From Pseudomonadota bacterium (lineage in GTDB: Bacteria > Pseudomonadota > Alphaproteobacteria > Azospirillales > Azospirillaceae): a stretch of 64,000 nucleotides of DNA. Position 1 is the stretch's first letter. Each line of letters starts with the position of its first letter. The DNA lies in assembly GCA_023423695.1 (NCBI GenBank), contig JAFAFA010000093.1, positions 10,548 through 74,547 on the forward strand, given 5' to 3'. The notes below the pieces were generated by a model. The model made no database searches. It had not been told where the DNA came from and was given only the letters and a program-made list of their open reading frames with translations. A program made the position numbers and the translations under genes. Shown here piece by piece: positions 34,981-44,100 of the stretch.

Positions 34981-37448
34981 GCACGGAGATCCTGCGTCAG
35001 GTCCTGAGTGACGGGGAGGTGCTGCGCGGGTATCGGGCGGGGCGGACTCCGTCTCCCGAAGATCTGCTGCGGCGCGCCTTCGTGGTCGAACGCGGCAGCA
35101 ACACCGACCTGCCGGATCACGTCTATCGCAACTGGCGCCGGCACCGGCTGGGCTCCGTCACGGATATCCGTCGTTTGGTGATGCGGGTCTTGGAGTACTA
35201 CAGCGACCACTACTTACAGTTCCGGGGCGATCGGCTGCATGTGAACTTCGACCGTTTCGGCGCCTGGCAGGACGAGGTGACGAGGCTGTCGCCTCTGCCG
35301 TTCATCGCCCATGCCCTGTGGCGCCGCTTCGGCGCGCCGGACGGCTTCGGAGTCGGCGCGCTGGAGGACTACGCACGAGCACGCCTCGGGCGATTCCGCT
35401 ATACGGCGCTGCTCACGCCGCACGCCCAGCCGGTCGACGACCTGATCAGGCGGGACGGGCTGTACGAAACGCACATGCACCTGAACGGATCGACGGAACT
35501 CGATACGATCTGGCAAACGGCACTGCGGGATCCGGCCGGCTTCTCCCGGGAGTTGCTGGAAGCTCTTTCCCCCTGGCACCCCACCGACCGGGAAATGCTG
35601 TACGAACTCTACGAGCAGGTTGAACCGGGGCTGCATCCCACCGAGGTCGCCATCCGGATCGAACGAGCGCGCCGTTTGCGTATGGCGATGGTGCGCCGCC
35701 TGTTCTATGCCCGGGAAGAGGATGGCGGCCACTGGCCGGTCGAGCGGCTGATGAGTGACGATGAGCGGCCGGCGTTCGAACGCCGTATGGGGAACGGTCA
35801 CCCCCTGACCGAGCTGACGGGGCTGAGAGGGACAAGCCCGCTGCAAACCGAGTTGCTGTTCCTGATCGCGGTCATCGACTCCATCGAGCGTTCACCGGGT
35901 GAAGACTGGCTGGCAATGGCGTTGCACGCCTATCTTCTGGTGCTCAACGCGACCGTGCTGCCGCTTACGGTCCAGCAGGTTGCGCAGAAGGGGTTCGACC
36001 AGTTCCAGAAGTTCACCTTCACCAACGTCCGTTCGAAGGACGAGAAGGAGTACGAGAATCGGTTCCACCAGCTGTGCAGCGACGCTCCCGGTGACATCGC
36101 GCTGCTGGAAGGGCGGTTCTCGCCACCGGACCGTTACGACAAGGCGGAGCGCCTGTTCGTCAGCATTCTGCAGGGCTATGTCGCCTATCGCCGCGCGGTT
36201 TTCGGCGATGACAGTGGCCCACAGCGCGTGACCCTGGCCACCCTTCCAGGCGATGTCGAATCGGTGGGTGGCAGCAGCCGGCCGATTCTGCGCCTCGTCG
36301 CCCACTTCATCAAGCGCGACGACCTGACCCACCCTGGGCCCTCGCCGGCTTGCCGGTTCTACGGCTTGCGCCAGGACATCTTCCGCCGCTGGCTCCTGTT
36401 GCGGCGAATCCGCAACGAGCGGACATTGATCCGTCACTTCGTCACCGGAATCGACGCCGCGGCAAACGAGATTCACACGCCGCCGGAGGTGTTCGCGCCG
36501 CTGTTCCGCGCCGCGCGCCGCGCGGGCTTCGTCCATTTCACCTACCATGTGGGCGAAGATTTCGAGCACCTGCTTGGCGGCATGCGGGCGATTCAGGAGG
36601 CGATGGATTTCCTCGAACTGCGTGACGGCAACCGGATGGGACACGCCACGGCCATCGGTATCGATCCGGAACTGTGGCTGGAGCGGATGCCGCCGCGCCT
36701 GTCTCTGCGCTTGGGCGACCATCTCGACAACCTGCTCTTTGCCTACGGCATGCTGATGCAGCGGGGCGACGGGAAGCTCCTGCCGCAGCTGGCCGACGAG
36801 ATCGGCGGTCTTGCTTGGCGGGTCTACCGAGACCGGGTCGATCTCAACCTGCTGCTCAGCGCTTGGCGCCTGCGTCACCTCGATCCGCTGCAACTCGATA
36901 CACTGCGCCGTGGCGGACCGGAGCCCCTGCCCGACGACGCGGTTGCGGAACTCGAACTGCTTCGGGACAAGTGGCGGGAGAACGAACCGGCTCTACTGCT
37001 GTTCGCCAACTACCATGCCCAGGAGACGGTGCGGCGCGCTCGCGACGAGTTCGTTGAGGTGGAGACCGGTTTCATCCCAGCCGTCGATCTTCGCTGGATG
37101 CAGGATCGCATCCTTGCGGATGTGGTGCGGCGGCGCGTGGTGTTGGAGACCTTGCCCACCAGCAACGTCCGGATTTCGTTCTATCGTCATCACGGCGAGC
37201 ATCACGTCCTCCGATGGGTAGGGCTGGACTCCAAGGGTCCGAGCGGTCCGCGGCCATCCGTAAGTGTCGGCAGTGACGACCCCGGCATCTTCGCGTGCAG
37301 CCTCCGCGGTGAGTACATGCACCTCTTCCGTGAGTTCCGTGAAAAGACCAACGAGCCGGATGCCATGCGTCTCATTCGTGAGCTCAACGAGACCGGGCGC
37401 CTGTATAGTTTCGATGACCGGCTGGCATCGGCGGAGGGGCCGCATTGA
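34977..37448 (+). CDS. rdrB: RADAR system adenosine deaminase RdrB
   Basis: 823 aa. Deaminase metal and catalytic motifs are complete and in order: H166 and H168 in YETHMHLNGSTE, H524 with E527 in TYHVGEDFEHL, H556 in MGHATAIGID, the SN of PTSNVRIS, and D767-D768 in SVGSDDPGIF. RdrB assembles into a dodecameric shell and converts adenosine or ATP to inosine nucleotides; RNA editing was also proposed in the first report. The large insertions between motifs (residues 180-500) are as expected for RdrB rather than a housekeeping ADA of about 340 aa. It is coupled to rdrA by ATGA. No third gene such as rdrC or rdrD follows directly. Confidence 0.92.
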   Translation: MSTEILRQVLSDGEVLRGYRAGRTPSPEDLLRRAFVVERGSNTDLPDHVYRNWRRHRLGSVTDIRRLVMRVLEYYSDHYLQFRGDRLHVNFDRFGAWQDEVTRLSPLPFIAHALWRRFGAPDGFGVGALEDYARARLGRFRYTALLTPHAQPVDDLIRRDGLYETHMHLNGSTELDTIWQTALRDPAGFSRELLEALSPWHPTDREMLYELYEQVEPGLHPTEVAIRIERARRLRMAMVRRLFYAREEDGGHWPVERLMSDDERPAFERRMGNGHPLTELTGLRGTSPLQTELLFLIAVIDSIERSPGEDWLAMALHAYLLVLNATVLPLTVQQVAQKGFDQFQKFTFTNVRSKDEKEYENRFHQLCSDAPGDIALLEGRFSPPDRYDKAERLFVSILQGYVAYRRAVFGDDSGPQRVTLATLPGDVESVGGSSRPILRLVAHFIKRDDLTHPGPSPACRFYGLRQDIFRRWLLLRRIRNERTLIRHFVTGIDAAANEIHTPPEVFAPLFRAARRAGFVHFTYHVGEDFEHLLGGMRAIQEAMDFLELRDGNRMGHATAIGIDPELWLERMPPRLSLRLGDHLDNLLFAYGMLMQRGDGKLLPQLADEIGGLAWRVYRDRVDLNLLLSAWRLRHLDPLQLDTLRRGGPEPLPDDAVAELELLRDKWRENEPALLLFANYHAQETVRRARDEFVEVETGFIPAVDLRWMQDRILADVVRRRVVLETLPTSNVRISFYRHHGEHHVLRWVGLDSKGPSGPRPSVSVGSDDPGIFACSLRGEYMHLFREFREKTNEPDAMRLIRELNETGRLYSFDDRLASAEGPH

Positions 37449-37622
37449 TATGCACGCGTATCGAGACGGTTCCATACGCCGAAGAACCCTAATTCACGCC
37501 CCTCGGGTGAGGGCACACCCGCATGGGGAGCGAATTCAAGCGGCATTTGATGTTCGGTGGTTGCGTCGACGGCCAAGGTCACGTTAGCTTTTTGCCCGTT
37601 CATCACCGAGCGGGACGACTCC

Positions 37623-38348
37623 ATGCTGGATGCTGCCGAAATCCGCAGCTTGCATCTCCATTCCCTAGACAGTCTGCTGGCCGATCTGGTCAGCGGCCAC
37701 CCGGTCGGGATGGATGCGGACGGACGGCACCGCTTCGCCCTGGAGTCGGACGAGGCGCGCGCCCTGCTCGACTGGTATCGGAAGAACCGCCCGGCATGGT
37801 CGAAGCCGGTCGCCAGCGAACTGCTGCCGCTCCTGATGACTGCGGCGGCGCAGGCCCCGCCGGAGCTGACGGCCGCCCCGGCCACCTCCTCCACGCCGCG
37901 CAACTTTGCGCCCGTGCGGGTCGAGATCGTCCGCTTCGGCGGCGTGCAGGAATATGATCTTGCCCCGATTGGGTGGCTCTTGCGCACTTTGCGTGGATCT
38001 TCGTCGAAGCCTCGGACATTTCTCCGCGGCAACTGCGCCGAGGCGGTGGTTCTTTGGTCAAAATTCGTCTGTACGGATGGGCTGACGGCTGGATTTCTCA
38101 CTGCTTCCACGCAAAGTGCGCAAGAGCTACCCAACCGGGGCAAGATCAGTGGTCTCATCACTCTAACCATGCACGGGGCCAAGAACCGTGAATTCGACGG
38201 GGTGATTGTCCTGTGGCCATACGCAGTTGCTGGTGGTGCTGAGCAAAAGCGGCGCCTCCTCTACAACGCCGTCACGCGCGCCAAGCACTGGTGCTTGGTT
38301 CTGGTCGAGGGGGAGCGTCTCCTCCAGCAAGCGCCCTTTGTCGCGTGA
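37623..38348 (+). pseudogene. AAA/UvrD-helicase remnant fused across an inverted-repeat element
   Basis: One frame of 241 codons from the ATG at 37623. The N-terminal 111 residues (MLDAAEIRSLHLHSLDSLLA ... APVRVEIVRFGGVQ) end in what looks like the first strand of an AAA/SMC-type ATPase. Residues in the middle are encoded by the inverted-repeat element at 37956-38146. After it comes the C-terminus of a UvrD-like helicase: motif V ITLTMHGAKNREFDGVIVLW and motif VI RRLLYNAVTRAKHWCLVLV. Walker A of neither protein is present. A former AAA plus UvrD gene pair, such as Gabija-like, collapsed by deletion would explain this; that is inference. Confidence 0.65.
37956..38146. mobile_element. 191-bp MITE-like element with ~41-bp inverted repeats
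   Basis: The left arm (37956-37997) starts GATCTTGCCCCGATTGGGTG and ends CGCACTTTGCGTGGA. The right arm (38105-38146) is its complement with about two mismatches (GATTGGGTGG versus GGTTGGGTAG). The roughly 107-bp interior has no gene. Long near-identical arms around a short non-coding core are the structure of a miniature inverted-repeat element. A target duplication is not obvious, and the element is translated through in the surrounding frame. Confidence 0.75.
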
Positions 38349-38659
38349 GCGGCGCAACTGGCACAGTTTCCAACCGGTGGCTAGCAACGGAGCAACAATA
38401 TGCGTCTAGTGGGTTGAGCCAGACAAATCGCTATGTATGTTGAACGATATGATCCGTTAGATGCGATCCACTACGTAGGCCATTACCACTGCGTCCATGC
38501 CCATGCTGGGCTCACAACTCCATGGACCCACGAGTAGCTGACTTTTTCCGTCGACGATACCGCTGAGCCGGAAATATCATGCACACCTTGGCAACCCCCT
38601 GTTGGTCTTCTACCATTCGGCCATCCTTAGCCTTTGCAGTCCGACCTTTGGGGGAATGT
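38349..38659. other. intergenic, no gene seen
   Basis: About 310 bp between the helicase remnant and the LprI-domain gene. I see no gene or strong repeat; the promoter of the downstream membrane protein should lie here. Confidence 0.4.
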
Positions 38660-39814
38660 ATGCAGCTTAGCAATCCTGTGGATCACCTGTCAGCGATCCT
38701 TCTTGCCGCGGGGTTGATGGCCCTTGTCCACGCACCGCAGGCATATGCCGCAGGATTTGACTGTTCGAAGGCTTCATCTGCGATTGAGAAGGCCATCTGC
38801 GCCGATCCAGGGCTTTCCACGCTCGATGGCGAGTTGTCGGCCGTCTACTCCAAGGCCCTCGCATCCGCTCCCGACAGGGAAGCCTTGAAGGGTGAGCAGC
38901 GGCAGTGGTTGACCCAAATCCGCAACAAGTGCCTGGACAACCAGTGCCTTGCAGAGGTTTACCGCAAGAGGATCGCCGAAATCGCCGGACTTGGATCCGC
39001 CCCCGTCACAGCCGCGCCTACTGCCCCCTTGGCCTCAATATCCGCCGAAATCTCCGCGATTTCGGTCGCCGCCGCTCCGGTGGATGAGCGTGTGGCCGAA
39101 GCCCATCAGGAAGCCGCTCCCGTTGCCGTTCACCCTGCCCCGCTTCCCTCTGCCCTTGTCGTGGGGGCCCCTGCCGCAATACCCGCGTATCAGGCGCCCG
39201 TACCAACGGTCGCAGACCCTCAGTTCTCCGGGACGGGGGAGACCGTCTCTGTCCAAGGCGAGGGCCTGACCAGTCTGCAAAAAAAACTCATCGGAGCAAT
39301 TCTCCTGCTAAATGCTGTCGTCTCTGTGTTCCTACACAGGAAGGGCTCTCTGACGATCTATTCGGATTACACCGACGCTACCTTCACCAGCCTTGTCCCC
39401 TTGGCCGCTCTAGCATTCTACTTTGGTGCCAAGTTCTTCGAGGCCCCTGAGCAGATCTCCATAGTCGCCGCCACGTGTGTGCTTGCTCTTATGCTCCTGT
39501 TCGTTGTCAAGGCGACGTTCCAGCAGAACCGGAATATCCTGATGGCTATTGTCGCCCTAACGGCCAAGCTGACCATCATCGTCGCATACTACGCAGCCAT
39601 GGTCTTCCTGCTCTTCGGCAGCGGTTCCGCTCGGCGTAAGGGCGAGCGCCGCGATTCCTTTGAGGCCCGCCAGCGCCGGGAGGCCCGCCAGAACCAAGCG
39701 ATAATGGCGGCCCTCACCGCTGCCTTTGTATCTCTTACTGCATGGATCTGCCGGGAAGAGGAATTCACGTCATTGGGTGACTATGTCTCGTTCCGGAGGA
39801 CGGCCAACGCCTGA
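38660..39814 (+). CDS. membrane protein with periplasmic LprI-like domain
   Basis: 384 aa from the ATG at 38660; the frame is open from 38579, but this start gives a clean Sec signal (LSAILLAAGLMALVHAPQAYAA). The mature N-terminus is an LprI/DUF1311 domain with four cysteines: FDCSKASSAIEKAICADPGL, LSTLDGELSAVY, QRQWLTQIRNKC and DNQCLAEVYRKR. A Pro/Ala-rich linker (130-210) follows, then about four hydrophobic helices (LIGAILLLNAVVSVFL, FTSLVPLAALAFYFGAKFF, IVAATCVLALMLLFVVKA, TIIVAYYAAMVFLLF) and a basic cytosolic segment. LprI proteins inhibit lysozyme; whether this one does is unknown. Its position beside RADAR may be chance. Confidence 0.75.
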   Translation: MQLSNPVDHLSAILLAAGLMALVHAPQAYAAGFDCSKASSAIEKAICADPGLSTLDGELSAVYSKALASAPDREALKGEQRQWLTQIRNKCLDNQCLAEVYRKRIAEIAGLGSAPVTAAPTAPLASISAEISAISVAAAPVDERVAEAHQEAAPVAVHPAPLPSALVVGAPAAIPAYQAPVPTVADPQFSGTGETVSVQGEGLTSLQKKLIGAILLLNAVVSVFLHRKGSLTIYSDYTDATFTSLVPLAALAFYFGAKFFEAPEQISIVAATCVLALMLLFVVKATFQQNRNILMAIVALTAKLTIIVAYYAAMVFLLFGSGSARRKGERRDSFEARQRREARQNQAIMAALTAAFVSLTAWICREEEFTSLGDYVSFRRTANA

Positions 39815-39839
39815 TCATAATCAGTTGGCGAGCGGCCAA

Positions 39840-40091
39840 CTAGCGTCGATGCGCCGTCGTCCAGGCCCGCTGCCCGGTGAAGATACGGTTGTGGCGCAGC
39901 AAGAAGCCCTGAAGTTGCTGCCGCGCTCGGCGCGCCGCTTGCGTGGCCGCGGCGCGGGCACGCGCCAGATCGCGCATGGCCTCATGCGCTGCATCGGGCA
40001 CCCAGACGGCGGTGCGTTCGCCGGCGCGATGCAGCCTGGCCAACGTGAGGGCATCGCGCCAATCGGTTTTGACGTGATCACCGCTGCGCAC
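39840..40091 (-). pseudogene. IS110-family transposase fragment
   Basis: The 83-codon minus frame reads VKTDWRDALTLARLHRAGER, TAVWVPDAAHEAMRDLARAR and RQQLQGFLLRHNRI, an internal piece of the DEDD domain region of IS110-type transposases (D(A/R)LxLARLxRAGExTxVWVPD). The N-terminal D/E residues, the serine domain and both ends are missing. Confidence 0.8.
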
Positions 40092-40481
40092 ACTGCTCCA
40101 TGGCTCGTCTCCTCTGTCTGAGGAAAGGCGCCGGCCTACCCGGCGGAACCTCGTCAGCGACAGAATGTGAGACGAGCCACCGTCAGCTCAGCCGGGGCAA
40201 GGGGTCTAGGCCATCAACGGCTTGCTCGGCGCCAGCCGGCGTTCTGCGCCTCCGCCTCGGAGCGAAACCACCGTTCGCCTTTCCTGATGTCAATTTGTGT
40301 GCGGTCGTAAAAGGCAGCACCGGGCACATGATAGATACGATCGCCTGAAGCGCTGGTGTTGCCCTTGATAAGGCACTCTCCATTAACCGGCACGGCGGAC
40401 TAGGGCGCCGGCGGCTGTTCCTGTGTCCGTTCCGTCGCGGCAGGGGGCGACCCGCCGCGCTTGTCACGCCGGTAATCCCAA

Positions 40482-40521
40482 GGCACCTAGGGGAGTCGAA
40501 CCCGTGTCGCTGTGAAAGGGC
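40482..40521 (-). other. tRNA-Glu 3'-half-like fragment, possible attachment site
   Basis: On the minus strand, GCCCTTTCAC, the tRNA-Glu(TTC) anticodon loop and stem, is followed by AGCGAC and the T-arm ACGGGTTCGACTCCCC, then AGGTGCC. This follows bacterial tRNA-Glu from the anticodon arm to the acceptor strand. The D-arm and 5' acceptor strand are absent and there is no CCA, so it is not a working tRNA. Such 3' tRNA pieces are typical attL/attR scars of integrative elements. Confidence 0.45.
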
Positions 40522-41036
40522 AAGGAGCGCAACGACATGGTCCGTCGGACGACGGTCACACCACGGCGGGACCTCACGCAAATCCCCTTTCAACCATCGC
40601 CAATCGGACAGAGAATTCGGGTCAACGGACGCTGGTGTTGGACCAACGTTGGACCAGACTTCAGCCGCCGAACGAAACGCCAATGGCGCGGAACACACCT
40701 TTTCCGAAAGACCTGGGCCATCCCGGTCCAATCTCCTCTGACCCAATCCTGCCATAGGTCGGTCGAGCGGCGGCACGTCAATCCGCATGCCTCTGGTGCA
40801 AAGAGGGGATAGCTTTGCCTCATTGGACGAGGATTGTTGACGCGGTCGTCTTGAAAAAGGCTTTTAGGATCGCAGCGGCGCTGACGCCGGCGGCACCGCG
40901 CTGGCCGAGAACCTCCACACAATTATCACCACCCCCGGCACCACAGAGCGAGCGGTCGACACACCGTCATGATTTGAGCGGGCCGAGCGACGAGCGTGAG
41001 GCTCCCAAGTCGGCAGGTTGCAAGTCTGTAACAAAA

Positions 41037-41080
41037 TAGCAAGTCCCACCCATTGTTTACAATTGTTGGTGGTCTTGCTA
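41037..41080. promoter_or_regulatory. dyad symmetry upstream of the SF1 helicase gene
   Basis: TAGCAAGTCCCACC (41037-41050) is mirrored by GGTGGTCTTGCTA (41068-41080) around an AT-rich centre TTGTTTACAATTGTTG. One base gap breaks perfect symmetry. It ends 41 bp before the helicase start, a position suited to an operator or promoter overlap. Confidence 0.5.
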
Positions 41081-41121
41081 AACCTTGCTCCTGTCTAACT
41101 CGATAGTGGTAATAGGGCATC

Positions 41122-44100
41122 ATGGCGGGGCTCACCAAGACGCAAAAAGACCTGCGCAACGTTCTGCTCTACGCGCAGGAGTTGGTCACCTTCAACGAGA
41201 AGGTCATCTATGACCTTTCGGCCGAGCCCCATCCATCCTTCCATGAAGGCGCCGTGATTGATCTCGAGGGCGTGGATGCGAACGTCGACCCAGAGATCTG
41301 GCTGCGGCTCCGCCGCCTTCGGGAAACGCAGCCACCGACCCCCGACGCCATGTTCGAGGGGTGGGTCAAGGCACAGCCGTATCCGTCGCCGGATAAGGCG
41401 CCGATGCTCCTCGACCACCGCATGCTGCGTCTCAGCATCGAGGAGATCTCGGACCTCGCCGAGGCCGGCCTGCTCGATCCAGACGAGGTCATGCGGCCAC
41501 GCGACGCCGATGTGACGTTCCCAGAGGCGATGGACGCCATCCTGCGCACCGCACGGATGCCCGAGTTCCGCGAGGCGTGGCGCGCGTACGTCGAGGGCCC
41601 CTGGGCGAAGTGGGCAGAGGTGGAGAAGCCCCGCCGCCGCAGCATTGAGGTCTACAACCGCCTCTACAAGGTGCAGCAGGCCGTCACCGCGGCTGGCGAG
41701 GACAACGCCATCGAGCTCGTCTGGGGCATCGGCGTCGCGCGCTGGCAGCGCGAGAGCATGCGCATCAACGCGCCGATGCTAGAACAGTTGGTCGAGCTGG
41801 ATCTGCTTGAGGACGGCACGCTCACCGTCGGGCCGCGCCAGGTGCCACCATCCTTGGCGCTAAAGCCGTTCCATGCCCTGGAGGTCGAGGGGTCCAAGGC
41901 CCTCCAGCGGGATGCCGGCGCCCAGCTGGAGCGCATCGTCGAGGACCCGGACATCGCCTTCTCGCCGTTCGAGCGGAAGGTCTTCGAGCCTCTGCTCAAA
42001 TCCTGCGCCGCACGGTTGTCGGCCACCGGCATCTACCTGCCCGACGAGACCGGGCGGGATCCCGCCGACCGCTCCCTTCCGTCCATCGACGGCGTCCTGC
42101 GCATCAGCGACACCTGGGTCCTCTACGTCCGCCAGCGCGCGGCCAACTTCCGGCAGGAGGACATCCAGAAGCTGATCAAGCGCGTTGAGGAGGCCAAAGT
42201 CGAAGAGGATCTTCCCGCAGCCGGGCTGCAGTTTGTCAAGCCGCCGAACGATGAGCGCCTTTACGACGACGCCGGCCTGAACCTCGATGATGTGTCCTGG
42301 CGCCTGCCCGACGCGGTCGCCCGATCCCATGGCGGCTCGGGCGCCGGAACCAATCACCAGGGCTCCGGACCGGAACCCGACTTCTTCTTCCCCCTGCCGT
42401 ACAACGACGATCAGCGCGACATCCTGAAGCGCCTGCGCGAAGCGGACGGCGTCGTCGTCCAAGGGCCGCCCGGCACCGGCAAGACGCACACCATCGCGAA
42501 CGTGATCTGCCATTTCCTGGCAACCGGCAAGCGGGTGCTCGTCACGGCCAAGAACGCCGAGGCCCTGACCGCCCTGCAGGAGAAGCTGCCGCCGGGAATC
42601 CGCGATCTCGCCATTTCCGTCATTCACAGCGACCGCGAGGGCGCCCGGCATCTGGAACAGGCCGTTCAGGTCCTGGCGAACGAGGCCAAACAGATCAACC
42701 CGAAGCTGGTCAGCCAGAGCATCATCGACAACCAGCGCCTTCTCGCCGATATTCGGGACCGCATTGCGGCGATCGATGCGGAGCTGCTGTCCTACGCCCG
42801 TCGGAACCTCGAAAAGGTTGAGAGCGCCGGGGAGAGCGTGCTGCCGATGGAGTTGGCGAAGCGGGTCGTGCAGGACCGCGCCCTGCACGACTGGTTCGAG
42901 GACCGCTTGGACCTCGACGCCCGCTACGCTCCGCGCTTCACCGACGCCGACATCGCCGAGGCGCGGGACATCCGCCGCCGCTTGGCTGGGGACTTGGCCT
43001 ACGACGCGGCCGACCTGCCCGACCCGGACGCCCTGCCGGACGTGGCCCGCGTGCTGGCGGCGCACGGGGAACTCGCCCGCGCCAAGGTGCTTGAGGAGCA
43101 GGCGCGCTCCGGCCAAGTGCCCTACATGGCCGCCGGTTCGGTGGAGCAGGCGCGCGCCGTCCAGGTCTGGCTGACCGAATACCAGACCTTCTTCGAGGAG
43201 GTCCGGGCCGAGACCTGGATGGTCAGCACGTACCAGATCCTTCTCGGAATCCGGCGGTCGGACGAAGCGGCCGAGGCGGCCCTGCGGCGGGCGCTTGACC
43301 AGTGGGCGAAGCTCTACACCGAAGGACGGGAGCTCGCCCTCAAGGGGATCGACACCGGCGACGTGCCGCTCGACGATCAGGCGTTCGACGCGGCCGTCGC
43401 TGCTCATGCCCGTGGCGAGAAAGCCTTTGGCCTGTTCTCGTTCGGCAAGGGCGTCCTCAAGGAACGCCTCGCACGGGTCCTGGTCGGCGGGAACCCGCCG
43501 GCCGCTCCAGAGCATTGGCAAGAAGTAAAGGCCGCCCGGACTTGGCAGCGTGAGGCGCAAGCTTTCCTGCGCCATTGGGCAGCCGTCTGCAGCAGCCTCG
43601 GCCTACCCCCGGTTCCGACCGACTGGGAGCGCGGCCGCGGCGAGCTCCTCCGCCTCGGACGGCTGATCGCCGCGCTCCTGCGCTTCGCGTCCGAGGCCCA
43701 GGCCAGCCTCGCGGCGCTCCAGACCTTGTTCCCCTACGGCCTCGATACCCGCGCGGTCGTCTACGAGGGCGAGGTCGCGCGCGCCCTCAACGCCCTGGTG
43801 GCCAACCTGGAGAAGGCGGAGTTCGCCGACGCCCAGGCGGTCCGCGGGGAGTTCGAGGCGCTCACCGGGGGGCGGCGCCTGCCGTTTCACGCCGGGCTGG
43901 CGGAATTCGCCTCGGCGCTCGGCGACTCCACCGTTGCTCCGAACGACCTCGCCGACGGGTGGCGCCAGATCCGGACGGAAGCGGAACGGCTGTCGACCCT
44001 GCGCCCGCTCCGCACGCGACTGGACGAGATCGCTGACCTGGTGCGCCGGTCCGGGGCGCCGTGCTGGGCGGACAAGCTCACCGGAGACCCGACGTTCGAC

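Larger units (their letters stand above)
40092..41121. other. gene-poor degraded region
   Basis: About 1 kb with no recognisable gene; frames on both strands are compositional. It contains the tRNA-Glu-like fragment at 40482-40521 and the dyad at 41037-41080, which are listed separately. Confidence 0.5.

Noticed and set aside
37623..38348. Functional UvrD helicase
   Set aside because: Only motifs V and VI remain; Walker A and B are missing and an inverted-repeat element lies inside.
40183..40788. 201-aa minus-strand ORF as a gene
   Set aside because: No start context, no family pattern, arginine/proline-rich composition, and it overlaps the tRNA-like fragment.
41860..43575. 571-aa minus-strand ORF
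   Set aside because: Antisense to the SF1 helicase, whose motifs in the plus strand are unambiguous.
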